Of a DNA stretch of 64,000 nucleotides, positions 54,313 to 64,000 are shown one piece after another. The first letter of the stretch is position 1; the number at the start of each line of letters is the position of its first letter. A model generated the notes under the pieces. That model saw only the letters and a list, made by a program, of their open reading frames with translations, did not search any database and had not been told where the DNA came from. The DNA comes from Fistulifera solaris (taxonomy: Eukaryota > Bacillariophyta > Bacillariophyceae > Naviculales > Stauroneidaceae). The position numbers were made by a program, and so were the translations under genes. The stretch is taken from positions 620,001 through 684,000 of the forward strand of contig AP026131.1 of the NCBI GenBank assembly GCA_030295235.1, read 5' to 3'.

Positions 54313-56675
54313 TCAACCCCAGATCGATTCATCGCCTCTGAGACTACGAGGAAACTTTCGGAAGGCACTGAATGCGATACCATCCACGAAAAAAAGCCAG
54401 AGCAGAACTCTGTTTTTGCTGTCCTGCAAGGTCGAGAACCAGCAAATGAAGTCGGTACAAGTCATATTTCGGAGCACCACAAGCATCAGCAACTCCATTT
54501 CTTCATTTAAACGAGCTTTTGTATTAGGAAATTCAAGCGTTTGAACACACGTCTGAATGGCGGGGATCAGATTGACCTTTAATGAAAAGCGATACGATCG
54601 AATGGCTTTACATGCAGAAACAACAACTTTTTCGTTGTCCCCTTGTTCGAGGACTTTAATGAGAGTATTCAACACACCTCCGCAATCTAGAACTTCTCGA
54701 CTAAGGCATTGAAAAATGACAGCTATCGAGTTGCATGAGCCCCAACAATGCTTTTTCCGCGCAGATCGCTGTTTCCAACTTAAAACGAGATCGTTTGGGT
54801 TGCTCGGCAAACAACTTTGCATTCGCCGTTCAAGTGCGTGGACGATCTTAACAACGTAAGGTACAAGTTGCTCAACGTCTGATTGCGTCAAGAAAAGTGA
54901 CGCTATTTGGCCAATGGATCGAATGGCATTATTTATGACCTTTTCATTGGCGTCTTCTTGTAATTTCTCGAGACATTGAACTGAGACGTTAATCCACAAT
55001 GGTATTGACTGCAGACTCGCTCCACTAGAACGCAATGCAAAGGACAAATTACCGACAACAAACAGTGCCATACATCGAACTAGAGCATTCTTGTCGTCCA
55101 TGATAGTTCTGACAGCTTGAAGAATTTTGTGCTGTCGAATGTGCATAGCGTTCGTGTCCATGAATAGGTTGGTGCACACATTGCCTAGCCCTTTCAAACT
55201 GACGGTACGCCATTTTGCACTGATTCCCTGATCGGTGCAAATTAATGAAATGCTTTCTAATATATTGTCGATGTTCTCCTGTCGTGCCCAATCTTCGGCA
55301 CGCATGTACCCACAACACGAACAAGCCGTAGCTGCAGTGGAATGATCTTCCGCTAAACCAACCAGGATGTGATCCCACCAAGCGGATGGTATGATACGAT
55401 GACATGAGTCCTCCGAAAAGCGACCTTTCAGTGTCGCTTCCATCAAATCGTATCCGCATTTCTCTCCGTGGAGAGCGAACAGCGTGTCTTGAAATTGATG
55501 CCATAGCACATCGTGATAAGCGAACATGACGTAATTCGAAGTCAAAATAGAGCACAAAACAGGTTGCAACGAATTCATTTCTAGTCGATTCCGATTCTCC
55601 TGAAAGAGTTGTAAAAGTTCTGTGACCCATTGAATCCCACGATCCGAAGTCATCCATACTTTGATAAAAGGACTCATAGCAGTTTCACTTCCTTCTGGAG
55701 TTACTTGTCCGCCGCACAATTCGAGAAAGATAGCCCGTACTTCTTTGTCTGAAAGAGAGTCAGTCAACGAAATAATGATGTCGTCAAAAGGACTTTGCAG
55801 CTTCTCCTGCCAAGGAATATACCGTAACAGCGTTTGTATCAACGAAAGAACTTCTCGCGATTTTTCTCGTTGAAAGCAACAGTAAGCGACTCGCAACGCG
55901 GAATCGATTCCTTGCACAAGGCGTAGTGCAAAAGCACCTTTTGGCTTAACCACAGCGTCAAGGGCCAGTGCTGGATCGCCAGTGTCAAGATTGATGCCGC
56001 CAATGTCGTTTCGGAATGCATCCTGTGCAAGAATTGACTCGACTCGCACACACGATTTTCGATGATATCTTTTTGAAATAGCAACACGTTCGCAAAGGCC
56101 CGACATGTATCTGGATGTCGTTGTAAAAAGGCCCACAAGACATCGAGTCGTTTCGTCCCATATTGCAGCATAAATGATACCGGCACATCACAAAATGTCC
56201 CGTTGGCGTGTTTTTTTGTTCCTTCGAGTGTACGGGCAACTTGCAAGGCTCGTAAAAGACATCCCCAGTAACAAGACGTATTGTTGAAAGACAAATCTTC
56301 TTGTAGCTTTCGTTGTAATGTGCGAAATAATAAGAGACGCGTCGGATTAGGAGACGTCAATTCTTCGATGATTCCGTTCTGCTCCACCGTTTCTGTAACA
56401 GGAGCCATCAATGCAGCGGGATACCGATCGAGTGCATCTTGAATGCTCGAACAAAGATTGTCGTTGGAATGCAAGAGGTTTTCGTGTAAAGTCTGCACGG
56501 CGTCACTGGCGGTTCCGTGAATTGTTGCATTGTGGAATGAACGTCTACCCGACATGTTCCACGGCGAGGTTATGAAATAAGTGCTGAATGCCGCATGATG
56601 ATGAGTGTTGGAAGTTCGCAGCAAGGAGCTTTTGCCATGTCTTATGATCGCATCCGCAATGGTCAAATTTTTCAT
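54313..56675 (-). CDS. HEAT/ARM-repeat protein, HEATR6-like
   Basis: Start ATG 56673-56675 (MKNLTIADAIIRHG); the open frame upstream begins with GTG. About 785 residues after joining two overlapping frames near the T4 run at 55939-55942, where one more base gives WLSQKGAFALRLV. The break could lie elsewhere between 55840 and 56130. The protein is a helical solenoid: FLQRHPDTCRAFANVLLFQKD in the first half; in the second VRCMALFVVGNLSFAL, NEKVINNAIRSIGQIASLFL and KVVVSACKAIRSYRF, each with the ARM/HEAT spacing of an N-A-hydrophobic turn. The Gly-Asn-Leu and Cys-Trp-Gly motifs (KKHCWGSCNSIAVIF) recall HEATR6. No enzymatic motif. Ends 169 bp from the convergent PRP8. Confidence 0.75.
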
Positions 56676-56694
56676 AAAAGGCGTGTACACGAAA

Positions 56695-57706
56695 GACGCG
56701 AGAAATGGTGTGACCGAAAATTACCCAATATCCGGGTGCCCCCTCTGTCGATAAATTTCCCCACGAGAGCTACGTGGAACTGCGTAGACATTCGAAGCGT
56801 TGCATCATTCGTTCCATCAACGATTTGCGTTCAACTCAAAATCATTTATTGCTAACCAGTACGAATGAAATACGGTGGACAAGGAAACGTTAACATCTGG
56901 ACACTTTAAATCGGTGAATTGGATGATGGCGAAAAACACAATATCCGGGTACCCCTGCAGAGATAAATTTCCTACGGCGGCTACGTACTATGCGCGCGCA
57001 GACATTCGATGCGTTGGATCTTTCTCCCGTTTCATGTTTCACAGTCCAATCAAGGTAGATTAATGTTTTTAATGTTTTATAGCACGCATAAGCGATGTTG
57101 GGCAAAGTCTTGTTGACATTGGTGTCGAAACGACGCGAGAAATGGTGTGACCGAAATTACCCATTATCCGGGTGCCCCCTCTGTCGATAAATTTCCCTAC
57201 GAGAGCTACGTGGAACTGCGTAGACATTCGAAGCGTTGCATCATTCGTTCCATCAACGTTCTGTTTTCAAATCGATGGCGTTCATTGCGCTTTGACACGA
57301 AGCAAATACGGTGGACAAGGAAACGTTAACATCTGGGCACTTAAAATCGGTGAATTGGATGATGGCGAAAAACACAATATCCGGGTACCCCTGCAGAGAT
57401 AAATTTCCTACGGCGGCTACGTAGAATGCGCGTAGACATTCGATGCGTTGGATCTTTCTCCCGTTTCATGTTTCACAGTCCAATCAAGGTAGATTAATGT
57501 TTTTAATGTTTTATAGCACGCATAAGCGATGTTGGGCAAAGTCTTGTTGACATTGGTGTCGAAACGACGCGAGAAATGGTGTGACCGAAAATTACCCCAT
57601 TATCCGGGTGCCCCCTTTGTCGATAAATTTCCCTACGAGAGCTACGTGGAACGGCGTAGACATTCGAAGCAAGGCAAAAGATTCGAAGCGTTGCATCATT
57701 CGTTCC
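56695..57706. repeat. ~435-bp tandem repeat, two and a third copies, dimeric unit
   Basis: GACGCGAGAAATGGTGTGACC starts units at 56695, 57132 and 57566 (periods 437 and 434). Within each unit the first half (TATCCGGGTGCCCC, GATAAATTTCCC, AGCTACGTGGAACTGCGTAG) and second half (TATCCGGGTACCCCTGCAGA, GATAAATTTCCTACGGCGGC) are diverged copies of the same ~220-bp sequence. Copies are nearly identical apart from substitutions and small indels. The array begins 20 bp upstream of the HEAT-protein start codon. A related fragment sits at 22.4 kb. Confidence 0.88.
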
Positions 57707-58023
57707 TAAACCTGAACGCTACTGGTATATCATTTTCGTTGACGCACCAAGCGCACTTTTCGGGGTTCGCATTGTTTTTGTTATTCTTGACGGCGATCTT
57801 CTCGAATGTCATTCCTCTTGATGCGAACCACAATCAAATCATGCGAAGCCTCCCATCCAAGTCATCTTTTCTTCAGAATGGGTGACTTGGAACGCCCGCA
57901 GCGGCTTTGCCTTATTTGCACATAAAATCAAATCATCATTCAATAACAAAGCATTCGAACGAGACACCACTATTGACAAAGCAAACAATTCATCGGTAGC
58001 GCTCTCAACACAACTAAAAACAC
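57707..58023. other. Leader of the oxidoreductase gene
   Basis: 317 bases after the tandem repeat. Nothing recognisable; short ORFs only. Confidence 0.3.
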
Positions 58024-60096
58024 ATGATTTTCGCGGCTCTGTTCCCTGTCTTACCACCTCTACTCGGTTACTCATCGGTAGGTATCCTTGTACTACTTCT
58101 TCTCGTTGCGCGCTGGGTGCGAAAATGGAGCCAAATCCCCGGCACGCATCTGACGAAAGATCAAATTCATCCCATGCGCGCGGAACACTTTACCTCGGAG
58201 AAAGTCGACCCTTCTGTCGTCTGGGATACGATTGTCATCGGATCGGGTTCCGGTGGCTGCGCCTGTGCGAATTTGTTGGCGCAAGCGGGTCAACGCGTCC
58301 TCATCCTCGAGCAGCATCCCGATCGAAGTGGTGGTTGTACCCATTCCTTTCGCCAACAGAATTGTGAATGGGACACCGGATTGCATTACACCAGTACTTG
58401 TATGAGTGATGCCACTCAGCGAGCCGGGGCGTTGTTGCATTTCATGACCAAAGGATTACAAAAATGGAAACAGTTGCCGGATCCCTACGATCAGGTGGTG
58501 TTTCCCACATCAGGTGACGGAGATTCCCAGCAGCCGCCCGTCTATTACTCGTTCGTACAAGGCGCAGACGCGACAATTGAGTCCATATTGAAGGATATGG
58601 ATCTTTCAACGTCATACCTTTCCATCGACATTCTTCGAGATCGTTGCGAGGAATGGATGAAGTTGTGCCGACTCATCAACGATGGATTTACGGCATTGGG
58701 TTTGTCGAGAATACTTCCACCGTTTCTACATTTTCTCCTTGGTCGTCGACTCAATCAGCTCTACAAGCTTGCATCCTATACGGTCCGAGACGTTCAATAT
58801 GCCGTCTTCAACTTGGGCTACACTAAGGCTGATCTGTTGAGCGTGAAACAATGCCCCACCGCTCCACCAGGCGCCGAGCCGGATCCCGTGCTGCGACGCC
58901 TCAAGGCAGTACTGACCCATCCCATTGGAGATTACGCCGTCCAACCTCGTGACGCCACCTTTGCCGCGCACGGTATCACTATGGCCCATTACATGGAAGG
59001 AGCTTCGTATACGGTCGGACCGACACAAAACATTTCCATTCGTAGCACGTCCGTAGTCCGGGCGCTCCGCGGTGAAATTTGGGTGGACGCTACTGTCAAA
59101 GAAATCATCTTGGATGAGAAGACGGGTCGTGCCATCGGTGTGAAAGTTCAAAGTACAAGTCAGCTGGCTGAGTGGAAGAAATTCTGCGAAGAGGGAAAAG
59201 AAGTACCTCCGCCCGCTGAAGTCGAGATCCGTGCACGAAAAGCTGTGGTCTGTGCTACAGGTGTCTACAATCTTTACAACAAGCTCCTACCACCACAACA
59301 TCCCGTGGTGCAATCGTTTCAGCAGTGTCCCTCTCAACGCAGCATTGAGCCGAGCAACGGTCACATCTTTTTGTTCTGTAAAATCAAAGGCGATGCGGCT
59401 ACGTTGAAATTACCAGAGCACAATGTTTGGTACTTCAATGACGATGATATGGACGGTGCCTTCGACCGATACTTCGCCAATCCGACCGAGCATCGTCCAC
59501 CCACCGTGTATATCGGTTTCCCGTGCACCAAGGATCCTACGTGGCCTCAAAGATTCCCTGGGGTGAGCAACTGCATTTTGATTTCGGATGGGTTATGGGA
59601 ATGGTTTACCCCGTGGGAGAATAAGCCCGTTCATCTCCGCGGATCGGAGTACGAAGCGTTCAAAGAGAAGTTGGCTCGACATCTTTTGGATATTCTTTTG
59701 GAGTCGGTGCCACAGCTTTCCATGGATCAAATCGAATACTGGACACTTGGTACGCCACTGTCTGAAGTGACCTACCTGTCTTCATATCACGGTGGAAGTT
59801 ACGGTACCAAATGTACACCGGAAATGTTCGCGACTATCAATCGTGGCTGGACGACCAACCCACGAACATCGATACCAGGATTGTTTGTGGCCGGAAGTGA
59901 CGCGTTTCTCCCTGCTGTCTGTGGTGCTATGTACGGTGGATGCTTAGGTGCAAGCGCGGTATTGGGTTGGACGGGATCACTCCGACTCTTCCTGGGTTTC
60001 TGGAACTACTACGCAACAATTATTCTAGAAGAATCCCCGAAGTTGTCGAAATGGCAAGCTTACCGCTTGGCCTTTCGAAGATTTGTGAGCGACTAG
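58024..60096 (+). CDS. FAD-dependent retinol saturase / carotenoid isomerase-like oxidoreductase
   Basis: 690 residues, no intron. The CrtI/RetSat/CrtISO family acts on polyene chains: RetSat reduces the 13,14 double bond of retinol and CrtISO isomerises carotenoids. An N-terminal hydrophobic anchor (LFPVLPPLLGYSSVGILVLLLL...) and basic stretch (RWVRKW) suggest ER or another endomembrane, with no plastid cleavage motif. The FAD-binding fold is WDTIVIGSGSGGCACANLLA, LILEQHPDRSGGC (residues 68-105). HPIGDYAVQPRDATFAAHGI and MEGASYTVGPTQNI match the RetSat/CrtISO substrate region. The C-terminal FAD loop contains TSIPGLFVAGSDAFLPAVC and a final hydrophobic segment. Substrate unproved; RetSat-like is favoured by the anchor. 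Confidence 0.9.
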   Translation: MIFAALFPVLPPLLGYSSVGILVLLLLVARWVRKWSQIPGTHLTKDQIHPMRAEHFTSEKVDPSVVWDTIVIGSGSGGCACANLLAQAGQRVLILEQHPDRSGGCTHSFRQQNCEWDTGLHYTSTCMSDATQRAGALLHFMTKGLQKWKQLPDPYDQVVFPTSGDGDSQQPPVYYSFVQGADATIESILKDMDLSTSYLSIDILRDRCEEWMKLCRLINDGFTALGLSRILPPFLHFLLGRRLNQLYKLASYTVRDVQYAVFNLGYTKADLLSVKQCPTAPPGAEPDPVLRRLKAVLTHPIGDYAVQPRDATFAAHGITMAHYMEGASYTVGPTQNISIRSTSVVRALRGEIWVDATVKEIILDEKTGRAIGVKVQSTSQLAEWKKFCEEGKEVPPPAEVEIRARKAVVCATGVYNLYNKLLPPQHPVVQSFQQCPSQRSIEPSNGHIFLFCKIKGDAATLKLPEHNVWYFNDDDMDGAFDRYFANPTEHRPPTVYIGFPCTKDPTWPQRFPGVSNCILISDGLWEWFTPWENKPVHLRGSEYEAFKEKLARHLLDILLESVPQLSMDQIEYWTLGTPLSEVTYLSSYHGGSYGTKCTPEMFATINRGWTTNPRTSIPGLFVAGSDAFLPAVCGAMYGGCLGASAVLGWTGSLRLFLGFWNYYATIILEESPKLSKWQAYRLAFRRFVSD

Positions 60097-61301
60097 AGAG
60101 ACATGAACTCAACGTGCTTTTGCAGCATGGGAGCATTCCTCACATCCACGAATTATATATTTCATATAACTAAATCTTCGTTTTATTTTGCCTACAGAGA
60201 ATCTTGCTGAATACAGAGAGCGCCGACGAAGGACGTCGTAGGTTCTGCAGCTTCTTTTCACTTAACGCTTCATCGAACTTTGGACCTTCCGAAACCAGTT
60301 ACATTAGGCTTTTGCTTGGGACGACGAGAGTTCTACGGATTGCACACACCTTCAGCGTCAAAAAGGGATGAAAGAAAACCAAGAATATGAAAACTTTTTC
60401 GTTACCCTCCAATATTTTTGATCATCACGCACAGCCCACCGCCATCCCTTACTGGCAACATGGCCATGATGTGGAGCTTAAGAACATCGACAAAGTGAGC
60501 AGGGTCGTCGAAGCCTCGAAGCTCGAAGCTGTTCATTTTTCGTTTTTGTTTTTCGTTCTTCTGCACTCCATCTTTTTTATCTTCCTGTTTTTCGGAGTTT
60601 TGGTGGCCGAGAGTACAGTAAATATATATAGTCCTCCAAAGTGCGGAGATTTTCTACTCTAGAAACTTGGAACGACTGACCACACTATATTCTACAATGT
60701 ATGAGGTATTTAGAAAGATAAAGAAAGTGTAAGGAGGAAGAAGTCGTAGTACTGAAGAGTCAGGACGGAAATCAGTTCGCCAGTTGTTCTTTGATTCCGA
60801 TTTCTACTTACTACATTATACTAAAATAGTTCTTTTCTGTTCATTAAGCTTCGAGCACTACACGCTGAGTACCACTTGATACTACTTATATCATACAGCA
60901 TGTGAGGAAAGACACTCTAGTACATTAGAGGCTTATCCTCACAATAACTAGCTGAACATCGCAGGAATTTTCGAAAGAAGCTAAGGACATTTCGATAGTC
61001 TGGCATCTCCCGTTGGAGCCTAGTTGACACTTGACACACACACATTTCGATAGTTTACTGTAGTCTGTTTTGAGTCACAAACTTTGGACAAGTGCCCTTT
61101 TCCGCTTTTGCGGGCCTTCGGGCTTCGGATCGTGCTGCTCCTTCTCTCCTTGCACACTCGACTTGCCTTCGCTATGAAAGGACGAGTTTTATCAACAAAG
61201 GAGCGGAATCAATTGTCTTCAAGCTTTTCGTTTCTCGATTCTTTTATGGTTGATTCCAACAAGTAGTGAAAGGAGATCGAAAAACAAAAGATATCCTCGA
61301 G
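60097..61301. other. Intergenic region
   Basis: 1.2 kb between two plus-strand genes. A 91-codon ORF at 60387-60662 has a Phe/Leu-rich hydrophobic stretch but no other support. A short TATATATA run lies near 60625. I see no repeat-family member or RNA gene. Confidence 0.4.
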
Positions 61302-64000
61302 ATGTCTTCACCATCCAATTTATTAAAACAGAGTATGCGCCGCAGCACCGCACCTCAACATGCCGAAAGTGACAGTCAGTGCATGTCGCGGACATTGTTT
61401 CTGCGCTTGGTCTTTGTTGCTAGTCTAGTCACAGCAGCAGCAGTTTGTGGTTTGGTAGCGTTCCGTGTCATTCGAAATTTAGAGCAAGAGGTCGGAGAAC
61501 AGACTTATGAAAGCGTAGCAAACAGTGCACTCACAACAGCCCAAGAAATATCACTGCGCAAAATTCAGGGAGGAGATATTATGGCAACAATATTAAGCTA
61601 TGCCTTCCCAAACAAAGACGCGTGGCCTTTTGTGGCGTTAGATGGGTACGAAGTTATTGCCGGCAAAGTAGCGAACATGTCCGCATCATCGTCACAAATC
61701 GTAGCCGCTATTGTGCTTCCAGAACAGCGGGCCGACTTTGAAACGTTCGCACAAAATTTATACAGATCAAACAACTACCCAGAGACATCTGGCTTTAGTG
61801 ATTTTGGATTCGGGGCCTGGGCCGAAGATAATGAAACAAGCCCTTACGACGACGGGCGTGTTCACGATGTTAACGGAACAGTATCCCCACAAAGTGATCG
61901 AGACATTTTAATTATCCTTTACCAACACAACCTGGTAACTGCTAACAGCATCATGGCGAATCTGCATTCAATACCTGTCCAGGGTCACGCGCTGGTTCAA
62001 ATACTTGATTGCGTCGACAAATATGCGACAGAAGAGACACCCGCGCCTCAATGTGGCTTCATTACAGACTTCACGGAACTTATTCGACGACCCGGACCGG
62101 CTTGCATGATATTCAAGCCCATCTACCCTCAAAATGACCAAACGTCCGCGGTTGCATTTGCAGGAACCACCATGTACCTAGACGAAGTCTTGGTCAATGT
62201 CGTTCCGGACTATGTTAGAGGCTTGTACGTTGTCTTTTCCACCGACACAGAGTCGCATACGTTTCTGATGGATGAGGGAGTCCCGATACTTTTGGGAGAG
62301 GGGGACCTTCACGACCCTAGTTTTGACGAGTATGCCCGCTCGGCTGTTTTATATTCCGTGGAAACAAATGCAACAGGCAGTGCAACGTATACCATTACAT
62401 TGTATCCCAGTGACACGCTATTTGCGACGTTTGAAACGAACAGTCCGATGGTAGTATCACTTGGGCTGGTTATGGTGATATGCTTCAGCATCAGCATGTT
62501 CTTCCTGTACGACTACTTTATGAAATATGAGTCACACCAACGAAAGACTCTCTTGGAAATGAAACGCCGCTTCGTAAGATTTGTATCTCATGAAATCCGC
62601 ACCCCACTGAACACTGTTGGAATGGGGCTTGCGTTATTACAATCTGAGATGATGTCAGGTGTACTCGAGACACTACGCAGCAACTCACTGGTAGATTCTT
62701 TTGAAAGCAATGGTGAAATGAAGAGGAGTTCCAGTTCGCCTGAAATGGCGTTAGCAGCTGCAGGGAATATAACTCGAGCTTCAGAACCAGATTCGAAAGA
62801 CACGACGAAGAGCAGGCCTTATTATAGCAAGGAGCAAGTTGACTTGTGTCTCAAAAATTGGCTATCATTGACTAAAGAAATTCATGAGAATTCGGAAGCT
62901 GCTGTTGCTGTTCTAACTGATTTGCTGGATTTCGACAAGATTCAAACCGGGACTCTGAAGCTGGATGTCAGTAGAGTTCAAATATGGGAACTGGTCCACA
63001 GAACATCTAGTCAGTTTCAAATCCATGCAAACAACAAGCATGTTACTATGGATCTGGTGTTCCCTCAAGTATCCCTTGACACGATGGACCAAGGGCGCGT
63101 TATCAAGGAATTCGAGCATTTGCTTGTTATCGGCGATGACATGAAGCTTAGTCAGTGCCTACGAAACCTCATCTCTAACGCTTTGAAGTTCACTCCAGAA
63201 AGTGGGATAGTGACAATAGAAACGTCATATATGCCTAATGGCTTGCCAAATGTGCAGTCCACCGAGTACTGCTTCAAAGGCGATGTCTTTCCTCGTTCTG
63301 GCTCTGTTCGGATTTCCGTAAAGGATACTGGACCTGGTATGTCGTCAGAGCAACAGGAGCAGCTATTCCAGGAATTCGTGCAATTTGATCCTAACAAGCT
63401 TCAAGCAGGCGGTGGCAGTGGATTGGGTCTGTGTATTGCGAAGGAAATCATTGAGCAGCATAAAGGTTCTATTCTTGCTACATCAGAAGGATTGGGGAAG
63501 GGATCGACATTTATCATTGAGCTTCCTTTGTATAGTTTTCCGATTTATAGAGAAGATTCCTCATGTCGACAGTCAAATCAGACCTCAGTATCAGAAGAAA
63601 TTTCAGATCTGATCGCGAATTTTCACCACCACATCCTAGTTGTCGACGACGTTTTATCAAATCGAAAGTTCCTTGCCAAATTGTTGGAGCGGGCAGGGCA
63701 TACAGTGCAAGTTGCGAAGAATGGACAGGAAGCTATTGACGCAGTTAAGGACGATCTCGAAAAGTTGCAATCCGAGCGACACGTTCCCTTTGACACCATT
63801 CTCCTCGACTCCGAAATGCCAGTTCTCTGTGGACCAGAGGCAGCTAAGAGTATTCGAGAACTTCGGCACCCGGCAACAATCGTCGGATGCACGGGCAACG
63901 TTCTTCCAGAAGACGTGGCTTACTTCAAGTCATGCGGTGCAGCCACAGTGCTACCAAAACCTATCAAAATTTCAATGCTGGAGAGTTTTTGGCGAGAGCA
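61302..64000 (+). CDS. Membrane hybrid histidine kinase with receiver domain (3' end outside the window)
   Basis: Open from ATG 61302 to the window edge, at least 899 residues. A first membrane segment (about residues 36-55), an extracytosolic sensor of about 330 residues with several Asn-x-Ser/Thr sites and Cys, then a second membrane segment (about 384-405). The kinase core: H-box RFVSHEIRTPLNT (His about residue 429), N-box QCLRNLISNALKFTPE, G1 VKDTGPGMS, F-box LFQEFVQFD and G2 GGGSGLGLCIAKEI. The receiver domain starts at about 777 (HHILVVDDVLSNRKF) with phospho-acceptor Asp about 835 (ILLDSEMPVL) and Lys in VLPKPIKI. A long helical insert (SSGVLETLRSN ... RPYYSKEQ) separates the H-box from the second dimer helix. 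A downstream domain may follow. Ligand unknown. Confidence 0.93.
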   Translation, partial: MSSPSNLLKQSMRRSTAPQHAESDSQCMSRTLFLRLVFVASLVTAAAVCGLVAFRVIRNLEQEVGEQTYESVANSALTTAQEISLRKIQGGDIMATILSYAFPNKDAWPFVALDGYEVIAGKVANMSASSSQIVAAIVLPEQRADFETFAQNLYRSNNYPETSGFSDFGFGAWAEDNETSPYDDGRVHDVNGTVSPQSDRDILIILYQHNLVTANSIMANLHSIPVQGHALVQILDCVDKYATEETPAPQCGFITDFTELIRRPGPACMIFKPIYPQNDQTSAVAFAGTTMYLDEVLVNVVPDYVRGLYVVFSTDTESHTFLMDEGVPILLGEGDLHDPSFDEYARSAVLYSVETNATGSATYTITLYPSDTLFATFETNSPMVVSLGLVMVICFSISMFFLYDYFMKYESHQRKTLLEMKRRFVRFVSHEIRTPLNTVGMGLALLQSEMMSGVLETLRSNSLVDSFESNGEMKRSSSSPEMALAAAGNITRASEPDSKDTTKSRPYYSKEQVDLCLKNWLSLTKEIHENSEAAVAVLTDLLDFDKIQTGTLKLDVSRVQIWELVHRTSSQFQIHANNKHVTMDLVFPQVSLDTMDQGRVIKEFEHLLVIGDDMKLSQCLRNLISNALKFTPESGIVTIETSYMPNGLPNVQSTEYCFKGDVFPRSGSVRISVKDTGPGMSSEQQEQLFQEFVQFDPNKLQAGGGSGLGLCIAKEIIEQHKGSILATSEGLGKGSTFIIELPLYSFPIYREDSSCRQSNQTSVSEEISDLIANFHHHILVVDDVLSNRKFLAKLLERAGHTVQVAKNGQEAIDAVKDDLEKLQSERHVPFDTILLDSEMPVLCGPEAAKSIRELRHPATIVGCTGNVLPEDVAYFKSCGAATVLPKPIKISMLESFWRE

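Noticed and set aside
56595-57402. Similar short ORFs at 56.6-57.4 kb
   Set aside because: They follow the 435-bp tandem repeat and shift frame between copies.

Overview
This is nuclear DNA of a diatom. A pennate species such as Phaeodactylum is likely, but that is inferred from style and not from a search. Genes are dense and lie on both strands. Introns are few, 60-190 bp, with GT-AG ends. At least eight predicted proteins begin with the diatom/red-lineage plastid presequence: a signal peptide ending in a motif with Phe at the cleavage site (e.g. ANAF|RP, SQAF|VV, VNCF|TV). Three of these carry a second twin-arginine thylakoid-lumen signal.

Layout. 0-13 kb: an unrecognised 640-residue protein, a PsbQ-like lumen protein, a PROPPIN (Atg18/WIPI), a 57-bp-TIR MITE, an FHA/RVxF NIPP1-like protein, a mitochondrial protein with a radical-SAM-like look, a lumen protein of unknown function and a BT1-type transporter. 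13-23 kb: a secreted Cys-rich protein, a 206-bp tandem repeat, polyprenyl diphosphate synthase, phosphoglucomutase/phosphopentomutase, plastid ClpS and a plastid membrane protein with a Cys-pair cluster. 23-34 kb: a longin R-SNARE, UTP14, the mitochondrial trifunctional enzyme alpha subunit and a plastid-type DnaG primase. 34-46 kb: a palindrome-rich repeat, a plastid LON-domain protein, a 2OG-Fe(II) oxygenase with ankyrin repeats, HflX, a fatty-acid-hydroxylase-superfamily membrane enzyme, a lumen-targeted Rossmann protein and a helicase-associated-domain protein. 46-64 kb: PRP8, a HEAT/ARM protein, a 435-bp tandem repeat, a RetSat/CrtISO-like oxidoreductase and a hybrid histidine kinase that runs off the window.

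The genes are housekeeping and organellar genes and do not form one pathway. Themes are RNA processing (PRP8, UTP14, NIPP1-like), the plastid (PsbQ-like, ClpS, HflX, primase, LON-domain, two other lumen proteins) and lipid/isoprenoid metabolism (trifunctional enzyme, polyprenyl synthase, hydroxylase, RetSat-like).

Two observations stand out. First, about 17 single-base reading-frame breaks fall mostly in short homopolymers inside conserved genes (PRP8 three, UTP14 three), in both directions. This looks like uncorrected consensus error and affects every gene model here. Second, the intergenic DNA holds several repeat families: a ~58-bp dispersed hairpin element in seven copies, three separate arrays built on the palindrome CCAGAA-N-TTCTGG, a 435-bp array with a distant single copy, and a Mutator-like MITE.
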